Source: an uncultured Ignavibacteriota bacterium
GTDB lineage: Bacteria > Bacteroidota > Ignavibacteria > Tepidaquicellales > Tepidaquicellaceae
Length of the DNA: 12,346 bases
NCBI GenBank assembly: GCA_937983305.1
Contig: CALKAJ010000394.1
Location: forward strand, 1 to 12,346
Direction of reading: 5' to 3'
The number at the start of each line of letters is the position of its first letter. Position 1 is the first letter of the stretch. A model generated the notes under the pieces. It was not told the DNA's origin. It worked only from the letters and a program-made list of their open reading frames with translations, and did not search any database. The position numbers and the translations under genes were made by a program. This document shows, piece by piece, positions 1 to 7,629 of the stretch.

Positions 1-42
1 AATGAATTTATCTTACTTGTTACAATTATTTACAAATTAAAT

Positions 43-2034
43 CTACTTCAGCAAAATCATCTTTCCGGATAATGCCTTGCCGTTTGCAATTAGTTTGTAA
101 AAATATATTCCCGATGAAAGGTTTTCTGCTTTAAATGAAACCTGATAATTTCCCGCCTGCTGCATTTCATCAACAAGTACGCTGACCTCTTTTCCGGTAA
201 TATCAAATACGGAAAGCCTTACATTTGAAGCAAATGGTACCGAATATGCAATATTCGTAACCGGATTAAATGGATTTGGATAATTTTGCTCAAGTGTAAA
301 TTCTTCCGGCAATTTGCTTACTGAATTCCCTGTGCCAACCTGCGGCGAATATCTTATAATTAAAGTCCAGTTTTGCAGTGTTCCCGTATTTCCTGCCGTA
401 TTATCGAAAATCCTGAGAATCCATTTACCCTGCATTGATTGATTATTCATATTGCTCAGCGGTGTCATTGGCTTGAAAAATCCGTTGAATGGCGGTACTC
501 CCTGTGCAATTGATAAATAAGCACTGTCGCTGAATGTTGTGTTTGTGAAGTTTTGCCCGCCGGAACCGTTATATTGTGCGAGATTGGATGCAGATGCATT
601 ATGATATAATGTTATAAATAGTTCTCCGGCATTTGGATGTGTTATGTTTAAATTTACTTTTACATTTTCTACATTCCCGTTTTGTAAAATATCAATGGTA
701 TCCTTATTCTGCTGTAAATCAAAAATTGTCTTCGGTACTGTTGTGGAAATGTAACTGTTTAGCGATTGAACTTTATATGTGAATAACTGCGGAGGTGATG
801 TCGTTCCCGGAGGATTAATTCCGCTCCCCCCCGAAGGATATGTTGCACTGATATTCCCTGCAGTATCCTGTGCCGCAAAGTAGTATGAAATAATTGTTCC
901 GTTGGGCTGTCCGGGAATTCTGAATGTGTAAATGTCATTTGATACCGTTTGGGCATTTGCAAAAATAAATGAACCCGAATTGATTTTGTAATATATCCTT
1001 GGTGAATTACTGCCTGCTGCAATTTTTACAGGAAATTTAATTTCACAATTAATACTTTTCGCGGAAGTGTCAAGACTTGAACCCGGAGGAACGTGATTGA
1101 AAATTAAAAAATTATCCGATGCAAGCGTAAGTAGAGTTGCAATTGCCGCTTTTGTGAAATTATGAAAATATGGCAGATTTACTTTATCCCAAGAATCGCC
1201 AATCATATGATAATACGGATGAAAATCTCCCGTGTATTCTATGCCCGTAATCGCTTTGTAACCCCTTTGCCAGAAATAATAATGGTCACTGCCGCTTCCG
1301 CCGAATGATTTTGTCGGAACAAGCGGAATCTGGTAAAGATTGATTGATTCTATAAAAACATTTGCAATTGAATTTGAATTGTTATCAGTCATTATTGTTA
1401 TCTTGCCGTCATTATTCCCGTCCCAGCTTATCATATCAAAATTTAATACTGCAACTATCGTATCTCCGCGAAAATATGAAGAATCCGCATAAGCTTTTGA
1501 ACCGTAAAGCCCGATTTCTTCTTCATCCCAAGCAATAAATTCAATCGTATATAGCGAATTAAAACCCGATAATAGTCTTGCGGCTTCAAGTACGGCACAT
1601 ACTCCCGATGCGTTATCGTCTGCTCCGTGAACTGTATCAAGAGGTCCCGGACCCGAGTTTAAAATGTTGTCGTAATGTGCGGTAATAAGAATTTTTTTGT
1701 TGGGATATAAACTCCCGTTCTTTCTCGCTATTACGTTTATGTTTGTTGCGTTATTGTGCTGATATCTTGTTTGTAATCCGAATGACTGGAATTTTTCGAA
1801 AATATAATTTGAAGCCGTTATGTTTGAGGGTGATTGGTAATATCTTGAATATATCAGTACCGGAATCCCGTTCACTGTTGTCATTGTGTCGCCTGAAAGC
1901 TCTCTGTTATACTTCCTGAGTTTTTCTGCCGATACGAGATTTTTAATTGAGTCAATTTTTGAGTTGAAAAGTACCTGTGAAAATGAAATAACCGGGAAAA
2001 GTACCAGTAAAATAATTAAAAATAATTTTTTCAT
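43..2034 (-). CDS. Secreted M28 zinc aminopeptidase with P-domain and type IX secretion sorting tail
   Basis: This is a predicted exported zinc-dependent exopeptidase of the M28 family (663 aa). Residues 1-20 form a signal peptide: MKK, a hydrophobic core, then ISFSQ. The peptidase domain spans about 30-310. Likely metal ligands are H120 in AHYD, D140 in GADDNASG, E173 in DEEEIGL, D200 in NFDMI and H276 in YYHMIGD, with E172 as the general base. This follows the M28 pattern for a two-zinc site. About 320-425 looks like a beta-sandwich linker. About 435-562 resembles the proprotein-convertase P-domain (HPNAGEL, then GKWILRIFDNTAGNTGTL). Residues 583-663 are a type A Por secretion sorting domain (NYPNPFNP, SGIYFYKL, K-rich end), normally removed on secretion to the surface or medium. 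The start is an ATG with MKK directly before the hydrophobic core. It is transcribed away from the rest of the window and appears to be a single-gene unit. The substrate is unknown. Family assignment is confident; the ligand assignment comes from motif matching only. Confidence 0.93.
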   Translation of the reverse strand: MKKLFLIILLVLFPVISFSQVLFNSKIDSIKNLVSAEKLRKYNRELSGDTMTTVNGIPVLIYSRYYQSPSNITASNYIFEKFQSFGLQTRYQHNNATNINVIARKNGSLYPNKKILITAHYDNILNSGPGPLDTVHGADDNASGVCAVLEAARLLSGFNSLYTIEFIAWDEEEIGLYGSKAYADSSYFRGDTIVAVLNFDMISWDGNNDGKITIMTDNNSNSIANVFIESINLYQIPLVPTKSFGGSGSDHYYFWQRGYKAITGIEYTGDFHPYYHMIGDSWDKVNLPYFHNFTKAAIATLLTLASDNFLIFNHVPPGSSLDTSAKSINCEIKFPVKIAAGSNSPRIYYKINSGSFIFANAQTVSNDIYTFRIPGQPNGTIISYYFAAQDTAGNISATYPSGGSGINPPGTTSPPQLFTYKVQSLNSYISTTVPKTIFDLQQNKDTIDILQNGNVENVKVNLNITHPNAGELFITLYHNASASNLAQYNGSGGQNFTNTTFSDSAYLSIAQGVPPFNGFFKPMTPLSNMNNQSMQGKWILRIFDNTAGNTGTLQNWTLIIRYSPQVGTGNSVSKLPEEFTLEQNYPNPFNPVTNIAYSVPFASNVRLSVFDITGKEVSVLVDEMQQAGNYQVSFKAENLSSGIYFYKLIANGKALSGKMILLK

Positions 2035-2217
2035 AATTTGAATTCTGTTTTTTACTTATAACAAAATGATGAAATTATTTTAAAATTAAAATCTAAATCC
2101 ATAAATTATAATTTTTTTGTGCATAAATTTGAAAATTGAATAAGTGAATTAAAATTTGTAAATTCCTGTCGGAATAAATGTAATAATTTATTGTTTTTCT
2201 GTATTTTCACAAACTTT
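2035..2217. promoter_or_regulatory. Divergent intergenic region between the peptidase and tRNA-Leu
   Basis: This very AT-rich stretch must hold the promoter of the minus-strand peptidase and one for the plus-strand tRNA-recJ unit. Two short inverted repeats lie side by side: ATTCC-tgtc-GGAAT at 2162-2175 and AATAAAT-gtaata-ATTTATT at 2173-2192. They overlap by a few bases, so they could be alternative hairpins or an operator. A TTTG occurs at 2155-2158, the type of -33 element used in Bacteroidota, but I see no good TAnnTTTG partner at the right distance. I cannot place a promoter with confidence on either strand. Confidence 0.35.
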
Positions 2218-2302
2218 GCTCGAATGGCGGAACTGGTAGACGCGCTGCATTCAGGGTGCAGTCGAAGCAATTTCGGTGAGGGTTCGAGTCCCTCTTTGAG
2301 CA
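2218..2302 (+). tRNA. tRNA-Leu (anticodon CAG)
   Basis: A complete 85-nt class II tRNA can be folded by hand. The acceptor stem GCTCGAA (2218-2224) pairs with TTTGAGC (2295-2301), with one G-T pair. The D-arm contains AACTGGTAGA. The anticodon stem CTGCA (2245-2249) pairs perfectly with TGCAG (2257-2261) around the loop TTCAGGG, giving anticodon CAG at 2252-2254, which reads CUG. A long variable arm has stem CGAA/TTCG (2263-2266 with 2272-2275), as expected for leucine. The T-arm is GAGGG, TTCGAGT, CCCTC (2278-2294). The discriminator is A2302. The genome continues CTA, so the terminal CCA is not encoded and must be added by a nucleotidyltransferase. The recJ start lies only 27 nt downstream, so the two may share a transcript. 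Confidence 0.96.
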
Positions 2303-2329
2303 CTAAAAAAAAATTTAATATGAAAACAA

Positions 2330-4072
2330 TTGAACAAAATTTGGAAATTAAAAAACCATATCCCGGAGAATGGAAAAGACCATAGTCAGGAATACGAGTC
2401 TTTTGTTAATGAGTTAAACTCTCTGAAAGCGAAAATTCGCCTCCCGGATGTTTTTTCAAGATTACTGTTCCTTAGAGGGGTTAAAGACTACTCCGGAATG
2501 GTAAAATATTTTAAACCTAATATTGACCAGCTCCACGATCCATTCCTTATGAAGGATTGCGATATCGCTTGTGACAGAATTATTAATGCCATTGATAATA
2601 AAGAACAAATTATGGTTCTCGGTGACTATGATGTTGATGGTGCCTGCGGTGCCTCTATGTTCTATCTGTTTATGAAAAATTTCGATATCGAATCCGAAGT
2701 CTATATCCCCGATAGAATTAAAGAAGGCTATGGTATCTCTATAAAATCAATTGATGATGCTAAAGCTAAAGGTATTAAACTTATCGTTGCAATTGATTGC
2801 GGTATCACCGCTCTCGATAAAGTGAAATACGCTAATGAACAGGGGATTCAGTTTATTATCTGCGACCACCACCAGCCGCCCGAAAGCATTCCCGAAGCAC
2901 TTGCCGTGCTCGACCCGCTGAGAGAAGATTGCGATTATCCTTTCGATTATCTCTGCGGAACAGGTGTCGCCTTCAAACTAATTCAGGCAGTCTGTATCAA
3001 AAAAGGAATTCCCGATTATGCCTTTAACTTTCTCGATTTTGTCGCTATCGCTACCTCTTCCGATATCGCTCCTCTCTTTGATGAAAATAGAGTTCTCGTC
3101 TCTCTCGGTTTTAAAATGATTAGCGAAAATCCCAGAACTTCTATCAAAGCTCTTATGGATGTTGTCGGTCTGGATAGAAAAGATATCAGCACCATTAGCA
3201 TTGTTTTCAGTATCGCTCCGAGAATTAATGCGGTCGGAAGACTCGGTGATGCCAAACGGGCGTTTGATTTATTGGTTTCCGAAAATGGGAAGGTTGTCGA
3301 AGATCTTGCCGATAGACTTAATCAGGAAAATGACGAGAGAAGAACTATTGATAAATTAATCACCGATGACGCTTTCAAAATTTTTAAGGATTCTAATGAT
3401 GATGAAAGAAAATATTCAATTGTGCTCCATAAAGATGACTGGCATCCCGGCGTTATTGGTATAGTGGCGGCAAGACTCGTTGAAAAATATAATCTCCCGA
3501 CCGTTGTGCTTACTACGGTAAATGGCGTTGCCAAAGGAAGCGCCAGAAGTATCAACGAATTCAATATTTATGAGGCACTTAAAAAATGTGAAAATAAACT
3601 TATTCAGTTCGGAGGCCATTGCCATGCCGCAGGTCTCGAAATTGCTCTTGAAAATATTGACGATTTTAAATCCTATTTCGAAAAACTTGCTAAAGAAGAT
3701 TTATCTATACTAAATGCTATCCCTGAAGTAATTATTGATTCCGAAATTACTTTCAAAGAAATTGATTCAATGTTTCTTAATATCTACAGCTACCTCGAAC
3801 CTTTCGGTCCCGGAAATTCTCTCCCCATTTTCAGAACTGATAATCTCGAAGTTACTACCTCTCCGAAAGTTCTGAAAAATAATACCCATATTTTCAGGTT
3901 AACTGAAATTGAATCAAGAGTCTTTTTCGATGCGATTTTCCCCGGCTCTCCCGAAATTCACGATGATCTCGTTAAAGGTGCATTGTGCAATGCCTGCTAT
4001 ACCATTGATTTATTTGAAAAAAATGGCGGCAGAATTGCTAAACTAAAAATCAAAGATTTAAAATTTAATTAA
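2330..4072 (+). CDS. recJ: Single-stranded-DNA-specific exonuclease RecJ
   Basis: RecJ degrades single-stranded DNA 5' to 3' in recombinational repair, mismatch repair and rescue of stalled forks. The 580-aa length is usual. The DHH phosphoesterase core shows GDYDVDG (98-104), AIDCG (154-158), CDHH (178-181) and ATSSDIAP (241-248), supplying the metal-binding aspartates and histidines. NAVGRLGDA (300-308) follows. The DHHA1 domain shows HPGVIGIVAARL (372-383), KGSARS (402-407) and FGGHCHAAG (427-435). The OB-fold region starts near 470 with PFGPGN (491-496). The chosen start is TTG at 2330, because the next residues, NKIWKLK, resemble the usual RecJ N-terminus with its Trp-x-Leu-Lys, and the frame has a stop at 2321-2323. 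No in-frame ATG occurs before codon 57. An out-of-frame ATG at 2320 opens a 21-residue ORF across this start. recJ heads the protein-coding part of the repair cluster, with 30 nt to yebC. Confidence 0.95.
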   Translation: MNKIWKLKNHIPENGKDHSQEYESFVNELNSLKAKIRLPDVFSRLLFLRGVKDYSGMVKYFKPNIDQLHDPFLMKDCDIACDRIINAIDNKEQIMVLGDYDVDGACGASMFYLFMKNFDIESEVYIPDRIKEGYGISIKSIDDAKAKGIKLIVAIDCGITALDKVKYANEQGIQFIICDHHQPPESIPEALAVLDPLREDCDYPFDYLCGTGVAFKLIQAVCIKKGIPDYAFNFLDFVAIATSSDIAPLFDENRVLVSLGFKMISENPRTSIKALMDVVGLDRKDISTISIVFSIAPRINAVGRLGDAKRAFDLLVSENGKVVEDLADRLNQENDERRTIDKLITDDAFKIFKDSNDDERKYSIVLHKDDWHPGVIGIVAARLVEKYNLPTVVLTTVNGVAKGSARSINEFNIYEALKKCENKLIQFGGHCHAAGLEIALENIDDFKSYFEKLAKEDLSILNAIPEVIIDSEITFKEIDSMFLNIYSYLEPFGPGNSLPIFRTDNLEVTTSPKVLKNNTHIFRLTEIESRVFFDAIFPGSPEIHDDLVKGALCNACYTIDLFEKNGGRIAKLKIKDLKFN

Positions 4073-4102
4073 CAAAATTATTAATATTTAATACAGTATT
4101 TT

Positions 4103-4825
4103 ATGTCCGGACACTCTAAATGGGCTACAATTAAAAGAAAAAAAGCCGCAAATGATGCCGCAAAAGGTAAAACATTTACAAAGATTATTAAAGAAATTAC
4201 AATCGCGGCAAGAGACGGAGGCGGTGACCCCGCAGGTAATCCAAGGTTAAGACTTGCTATCGACAGCGCCAAAGCAAGTAATATGCCTCAGGATAATATT
4301 ACAAGAGCCGTTAAAAAAGGAACGGGTGAACTCGAAGGCGTAAGATACGAAGAAATTAACTACGAAGCCTATGCCCCCCACGGTATCGCCGTAATTCTTG
4401 AATGTGTTACCGATAATAGAAATAGAACCGTTGCAGAACTGAGACATATGATTTCTAAATATGGCGGAAACCTCGGCGAAAGCGGCTCAGTTGCCTGGAT
4501 GTTTGAACGCAAAGGCGTTATCCTCGTCCAAAAAGAAAATCATACCGAAGATGAATTGATGGAAATTGTTATTGATGCCGGCGGCGATGATTTGCTCGAT
4601 GAAGGTGAGTTTTTTGAAATCCTCTCAACCGTTCAGAATTTTGAAACCGTTAGAAAAACTCTCGAAAGCAAAGGCTATAAAATTGATTCCGCTTCGCTCT
4701 CTTATATCGCTAAAGACCTCGTCGCTATTGACGAAAAAGCTACCGAATCCGTTCTCAAATTCCTCGAAACTGTGGAAGAACACGATGATGTCCAGAATGT
4801 TTATTCTAATGCAGATTTTAAATAA
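4103..4825 (+). CDS. yebC: YebC/PmpR family (TACO1-like) regulatory protein
   Basis: A full-length (240 aa) member of the widespread YebC/PmpR family. These cytoplasmic proteins are described as DNA-binding transcriptional regulators in some bacteria and, like mitochondrial TACO1 and some bacterial paralogues, as factors helping translation. Which role applies here cannot be told from sequence. The N-terminus MSGHSKWATIKRKKAANDAAKGKTF carries the diagnostic family signature of GHSKW, KRKKAANDA and KGK. Further family blocks are AARDGGGDPAGNPRLR (36-51), NMPQDNI (60-66), YEAYAPHG (86-93), TDNRNRT (102-108) and GGNLGESGSVAWMF (120-133). The start ATG is fixed by the MSGHSKW motif. No ribosome-binding site is visible in the AT-rich 30 nt after recJ. 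It lies 14 nt before ruvC, a common arrangement for this gene. Nothing is unusual in length or motifs. Confidence 0.96.
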   Translation: MSGHSKWATIKRKKAANDAAKGKTFTKIIKEITIAARDGGGDPAGNPRLRLAIDSAKASNMPQDNITRAVKKGTGELEGVRYEEINYEAYAPHGIAVILECVTDNRNRTVAELRHMISKYGGNLGESGSVAWMFERKGVILVQKENHTEDELMEIVIDAGGDDLLDEGEFFEILSTVQNFETVRKTLESKGYKIDSASLSYIAKDLVAIDEKATESVLKFLETVEEHDDVQNVYSNADFK

Positions 4826-4839
4826 TTCATTCTTTCAAA

Positions 4840-5412
4840 ATGAGGATTCTGGGAATTGACCCCGGCTCTGTTATTACCGGAATTGGTATAATTGATTGTA
4901 AAAATGATTCTGATGTTAAACTGATAACCTGCGACGCTGTCAGTCTTAATCCTAAATCGGAAATTTCCGGAAGATTAAAAACTATCTACGATTCCTGTAT
5001 CAAAGTTATTAAAAAATTTAAACCCGATGAACTTGCAATCGAAACTGCATTCTATGGGAAAAATATCCAGTCAACTCTTAAACTCGGGCAGGCGAGGGGA
5101 GTCGTAATTATTGCCGCCCTCAATATGGGTCTAACAGTTTCGGAATATTCTCCGAGAGAAATTAAAAAATCCGTTACCGGCAATGGCTCCGCTTCTAAAG
5201 AACAGGTTCAGTTTATGATAAAAAAAATTCTGAAAATAAAAGTTAATCCCGAATTTATTGATTCCTCCGATGCCCTCGCTGTCGCTCTTTGCCATAGCTA
5301 TGCTCTTGAAAAACCTGTCATTATTCCTAAAATAAAAAAAAGAAAATCTACATTGAAAAATCAATGGAATGATTTTATTTTGAAAAATCCGGAAAAAATT
5401 ATGAAATTATGA
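4840..5412 (+). CDS. ruvC: Crossover junction endodeoxyribonuclease RuvC
   Basis: RuvC is the dimeric resolvase that nicks Holliday junctions symmetrically after RuvAB branch migration. The RNase H-like fold is evident from GIDPGS (5-10) and the four catalytic acids: D7, E68 (AIETAF), D141 and D144 (IDSSDALA). KLGQARGV (81-88) and SPREIKKSVTGNGSASKEQV (104-123) are further conserved RuvC blocks. The protein is 190 aa, slightly longer than the 173 aa of E. coli. Beyond about residue 158 there is a basic tail rich in Lys (KIKKRKS, then KNQWNDF), which may add DNA contacts; that is inference. The ATG start gives MRILGIDPGS, the standard RuvC beginning. The last codons overlap the ruvA start in an ATGA (5409-5412), indicating translational coupling so that resolvase and junction-binding protein are made together. 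Confidence 0.96.
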   Translation: MRILGIDPGSVITGIGIIDCKNDSDVKLITCDAVSLNPKSEISGRLKTIYDSCIKVIKKFKPDELAIETAFYGKNIQSTLKLGQARGVVIIAALNMGLTVSEYSPREIKKSVTGNGSASKEQVQFMIKKILKIKVNPEFIDSSDALAVALCHSYALEKPVIIPKIKKRKSTLKNQWNDFILKNPEKIMKL

Positions 5413-6023
5413 TTTCTTCAATTAAAGGAATACTCGAAGCTGTCGGAAAAAACGAAATTACCGTTGATGTTAACGGTATCGGATACAGTATCTTCGTTAC
5501 TAAATCCGTTCTTAATTCGCTCCCCGAAATTAACGGCGAAATTAAAATTAAAACTTATCTCGATGTTAAAGAAACCTCTATGAATCTCTATGGTTTCTCC
5601 GATTTAAAAGAAAAAGAACTTTTTAAATTACTGCTTACCGTTAGCGGTATCAGCTGTAAATCCGCTCATAATATCCTCTCCCATTCCGGCTTTGCGGAAA
5701 TTATCGGCTTGATTACAGGCAAGGGTTTCTCGGGTATTAAAATTCCCGGAATCGGCTCTAAAAAAATTGAAATGATTTCAATGTCTCTGAAAGATAAAAT
5801 CTTTAAACTCTCTGCCGATGATTTTGCTCTCTCCCCGGATAATATCCCCGCCTCGTATTCTACCGATGAACAGTCAAGACTCGAAGCCCTTAACGCACTT
5901 ATGACTCTTGGTTATGCACGCTCCGAAGCAGAAAAATTAATCAGAGAAGTTATTAAACTTAACCCCGACGAAAAACTTAATACCGAAAACTTAATTAAAA
6001 AATCTTTAGAATTAATATCATAA
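5409..6023 (+). CDS. ruvA: Holliday junction branch migration protein RuvA
   Basis: RuvA binds four-way junctions as a tetramer and loads the RuvB motor. The 204-aa length matches E. coli (203). Domain I (1-64) is an OB-fold with VNGIGYSIFV (21-30) and LYGF (60-63). Domain II holds two helix-hairpin-helix motifs, SGISCKSA (79-86) and IPGIGSKKIE (112-121). A flexible linker (about 135-154) leads to domain III (155-204), which contacts RuvB and contains EALNALMTLGYARSEA. Two features are atypical: position 56, an aspartate of the acidic pin in E. coli (E55/D56), is Thr here while E55 is kept; and the first hairpin reads GISCK where the family usually has GVGPK. The gene is coupled to ruvC by ATGA overlap and ends 4 nt before ppa. 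ruvB is not in the window, so the motor subunit must be encoded elsewhere. Confidence 0.95.
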   Translation: MISSIKGILEAVGKNEITVDVNGIGYSIFVTKSVLNSLPEINGEIKIKTYLDVKETSMNLYGFSDLKEKELFKLLLTVSGISCKSAHNILSHSGFAEIIGLITGKGFSGIKIPGIGSKKIEMISMSLKDKIFKLSADDFALSPDNIPASYSTDEQSRLEALNALMTLGYARSEAEKLIREVIKLNPDEKLNTENLIKKSLELIS

Positions 6024-6027
6024 TAAA

Positions 6028-6711
6028 ATGGAAAATCCCTCGTTCGAAGAAATGTGGAAAGAAGTACGACTTATCTTAAAAGCTCATCCCTGGCACGGTG
6101 TCTATATCGGAAAACATTCTCCCGCTATCGTTACCGCCTTTATTGAAATACTGCCTACCGATACCGTAAAATATGAACTCGATAAACAAACGGGCTATAT
6201 TAAAATTGACAGACCTCAGCTCTATTCTAATGTTTGCCCGACTCCCTATGGCTTGATTCCTCAAACCTTTTGCGGTGATGAAGTTGCAAAAATCTGCCAA
6301 AGAGTTACCGGAAGACCTGACATTAAAGGTGATAATGACCCGCTCGATATTTGCGTTATTACCGAAAAAGTTATTACCCATAACGATGTCCTCCTTCAGG
6401 CAGTCCCAATCGGCGGTCTGCGTATGATTGACGGCAACGAGGCTGATGATAAAATTATTGCCGTAATGCAAAAAGATAATATATTCGGCGGATGGGATGA
6501 TATCGAAGATATGCCCGCCCACATGGTTGAAAGACTCCGCCATTACTTCCTTACCTATAAAGAAGCTCCCGGCGGCGGAAAAAAACACTGCGAAATTTTT
6601 GAAGTCTATGGCAGAGACAAAGCTTATGAGGTTATTGATGCTTCTCAAAAAGATTATCTCGCAAAGTATGAATATCTGAATAATCTATTGCTGAATAATT
6701 TTAAGAAATAA
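6028..6711 (+). CDS. ppa: Inorganic pyrophosphatase, family I
   Basis: A soluble family I pyrophosphatase that hydrolyses the pyrophosphate released by biosynthetic reactions, using Mg2+ in the cytoplasm. The family signature DNDPLDI is at 102-108, supplying metal-binding D102, D104 and D107. Other active-site residues align with the E. coli enzyme: E40, K48, E50, R62, Y74 (TPYGLIPQT), D135, D140, K142 and Y177-K178 (TYK). At 227 aa it is longer than the 175-aa E. coli form. The extra length is an N-terminal extension of about 20 residues (MENPSFEEMWKEV), an insertion of about a dozen residues before the signature (around ICQRVTGRPDIK), and a C-terminal helix. All catalytic positions appear intact. 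The start ATG is 4 nt after ruvA, so expression is tied to the repair cluster although the function is housekeeping metabolism. Confidence 0.93.
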   Translation: MENPSFEEMWKEVRLILKAHPWHGVYIGKHSPAIVTAFIEILPTDTVKYELDKQTGYIKIDRPQLYSNVCPTPYGLIPQTFCGDEVAKICQRVTGRPDIKGDNDPLDICVITEKVITHNDVLLQAVPIGGLRMIDGNEADDKIIAVMQKDNIFGGWDDIEDMPAHMVERLRHYFLTYKEAPGGGKKHCEIFEVYGRDKAYEVIDASQKDYLAKYEYLNNLLLNNFKK

Positions 6712-6723
6712 GAATTCTATTTA

Positions 6724-7629
6724 ATGAGCGATTTGCTTTTAATACCGGTTTGCCTCTTAGCCGGTTTTTTATTGAAATATTTTGGTATTGCCGGTAAGGG
6801 TTCAAATGAATCAGTTAATAATATTATTATCTATATCACTCTCCCTGCTTTAACCCTGCTCTATATTCCGCAGATTGATATTCAAAGCGAACATATTTTA
6901 CCCGGAATACTCGTTTGGGTTGTCGTTTTAATTGCAATAGTCGTTTTTAATTTGCTCGAAAAAATTTTTAAATGGGATAAAAAAACTACAGGCACTCTGA
7001 TTCTTACCGGCGGACTTGCAAATACATCGTTCATCGGTTTCCCCGTTCTAATGGCACTCTTCGGAGAAGAAGGTCTTAAAATCGGCGTGATTATTGACCA
7101 GGCAGGTAGCTTCCTTGTTCTTTCCACTCTTGGTATTATAGTCGCATCAGTCTATTCCTCCGGTAAAGTCTCTCCCGCTAATATTTTCAAAGACATACTG
7201 AAATATCCCTCCTTCTTTGCATTCGTGCTCTCTGTCATTTTGCTCATTTTCCAAATTGATTATTCCCCTGAAATTTCCGGACTCCTGAAAAAAATCGGAA
7301 GCCCCACTATGTTCCTCGCATTAATTTCCGTTGGAATGCAAATCGAAATCTCTATCAGACGCGAAACATACAGGGAACTGACTCTCGGACTCCTCTATAA
7401 ATTACTTCTCGCTCCCGCAATTATCTATCTCCTCTTTCTCCTCACCTATAAAACCGAAGGCATCGTTTTCCGGGCAAGCATCATCGAAGCCTCTATGCCC
7501 CCTATGGTTATGGGCTCTATCCTCGCCATCAAATACAACCTCAACAAAAAACTCGCCTCTATGATGGTCGGAATCGGTATCCTCGTCTCTGCCCTTTCTA
7601 TCTCCCTCTGGTATTTTCTGGTTAAATAA
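6724..7629 (+). CDS. AEC-family (auxin efflux carrier-like) membrane transporter
   Basis: A 301-aa inner-membrane protein with about ten hydrophobic spans, roughly at 3-18, 30-48, 59-78, 90-110, 118-142, 160-178, 188-207, 220-241, 246-269 and 276-299. This fits the two five-helix halves of the AEC family. Family-typical segments are YITLPALTL (37-45), GGLANTSFIGFPV (96-108) at the broken helix of the first half, and ASMPPMVMG (256-264) at the equivalent place in the second. Bacterial relatives are reported to carry malate, malonate or other small organic acids; the substrate here cannot be predicted. It begins 12 nt after ppa and is the last gene of the close-packed run. Leucine codon use shifts sharply to CTC in the second half. 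Family assignment is confident; the function is not. Confidence 0.88.
   Translation: MSDLLLIPVCLLAGFLLKYFGIAGKGSNESVNNIIIYITLPALTLLYIPQIDIQSEHILPGILVWVVVLIAIVVFNLLEKIFKWDKKTTGTLILTGGLANTSFIGFPVLMALFGEEGLKIGVIIDQAGSFLVLSTLGIIVASVYSSGKVSPANIFKDILKYPSFFAFVLSVILLIFQIDYSPEISGLLKKIGSPTMFLALISVGMQIEISIRRETYRELTLGLLYKLLLAPAIIYLLFLLTYKTEGIVFRASIIEASMPPMVMGSILAIKYNLNKKLASMMVGIGILVSALSISLWYFLVK

Noticed and set aside
2218..2302. tRNA-Leu as an attachment site for an integrated element.
   Set aside because: No integrase, no second copy of the tRNA 3' end within the window, and the flanking genes are housekeeping repair genes.
2191..2385. A 64-codon plus-strand ORF reading MAELVDALHSG and an opposite-strand ORF at 2106-2303.
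   Set aside because: Both are translations of the tRNA-Leu gene and its flanks. The MAELVDAL string is what a tRNA-Leu gives when read as protein, and the folded tRNA explains the sequence fully.
6076..6648. A 190-codon open frame on the minus strand.
   Set aside because: It lies wholly inside ppa, whose catalytic residues are all recognisable. The antisense translation shows no family motif and comes from codon bias.
2218..7629. Defence or mobile island built on recJ and ruvC.
   Set aside because: The RecJ, RuvC and RuvA proteins have the full housekeeping domain layout and the normal yebC-ruvC-ruvA order. No toxin, restriction, transposase or phage gene accompanies them.
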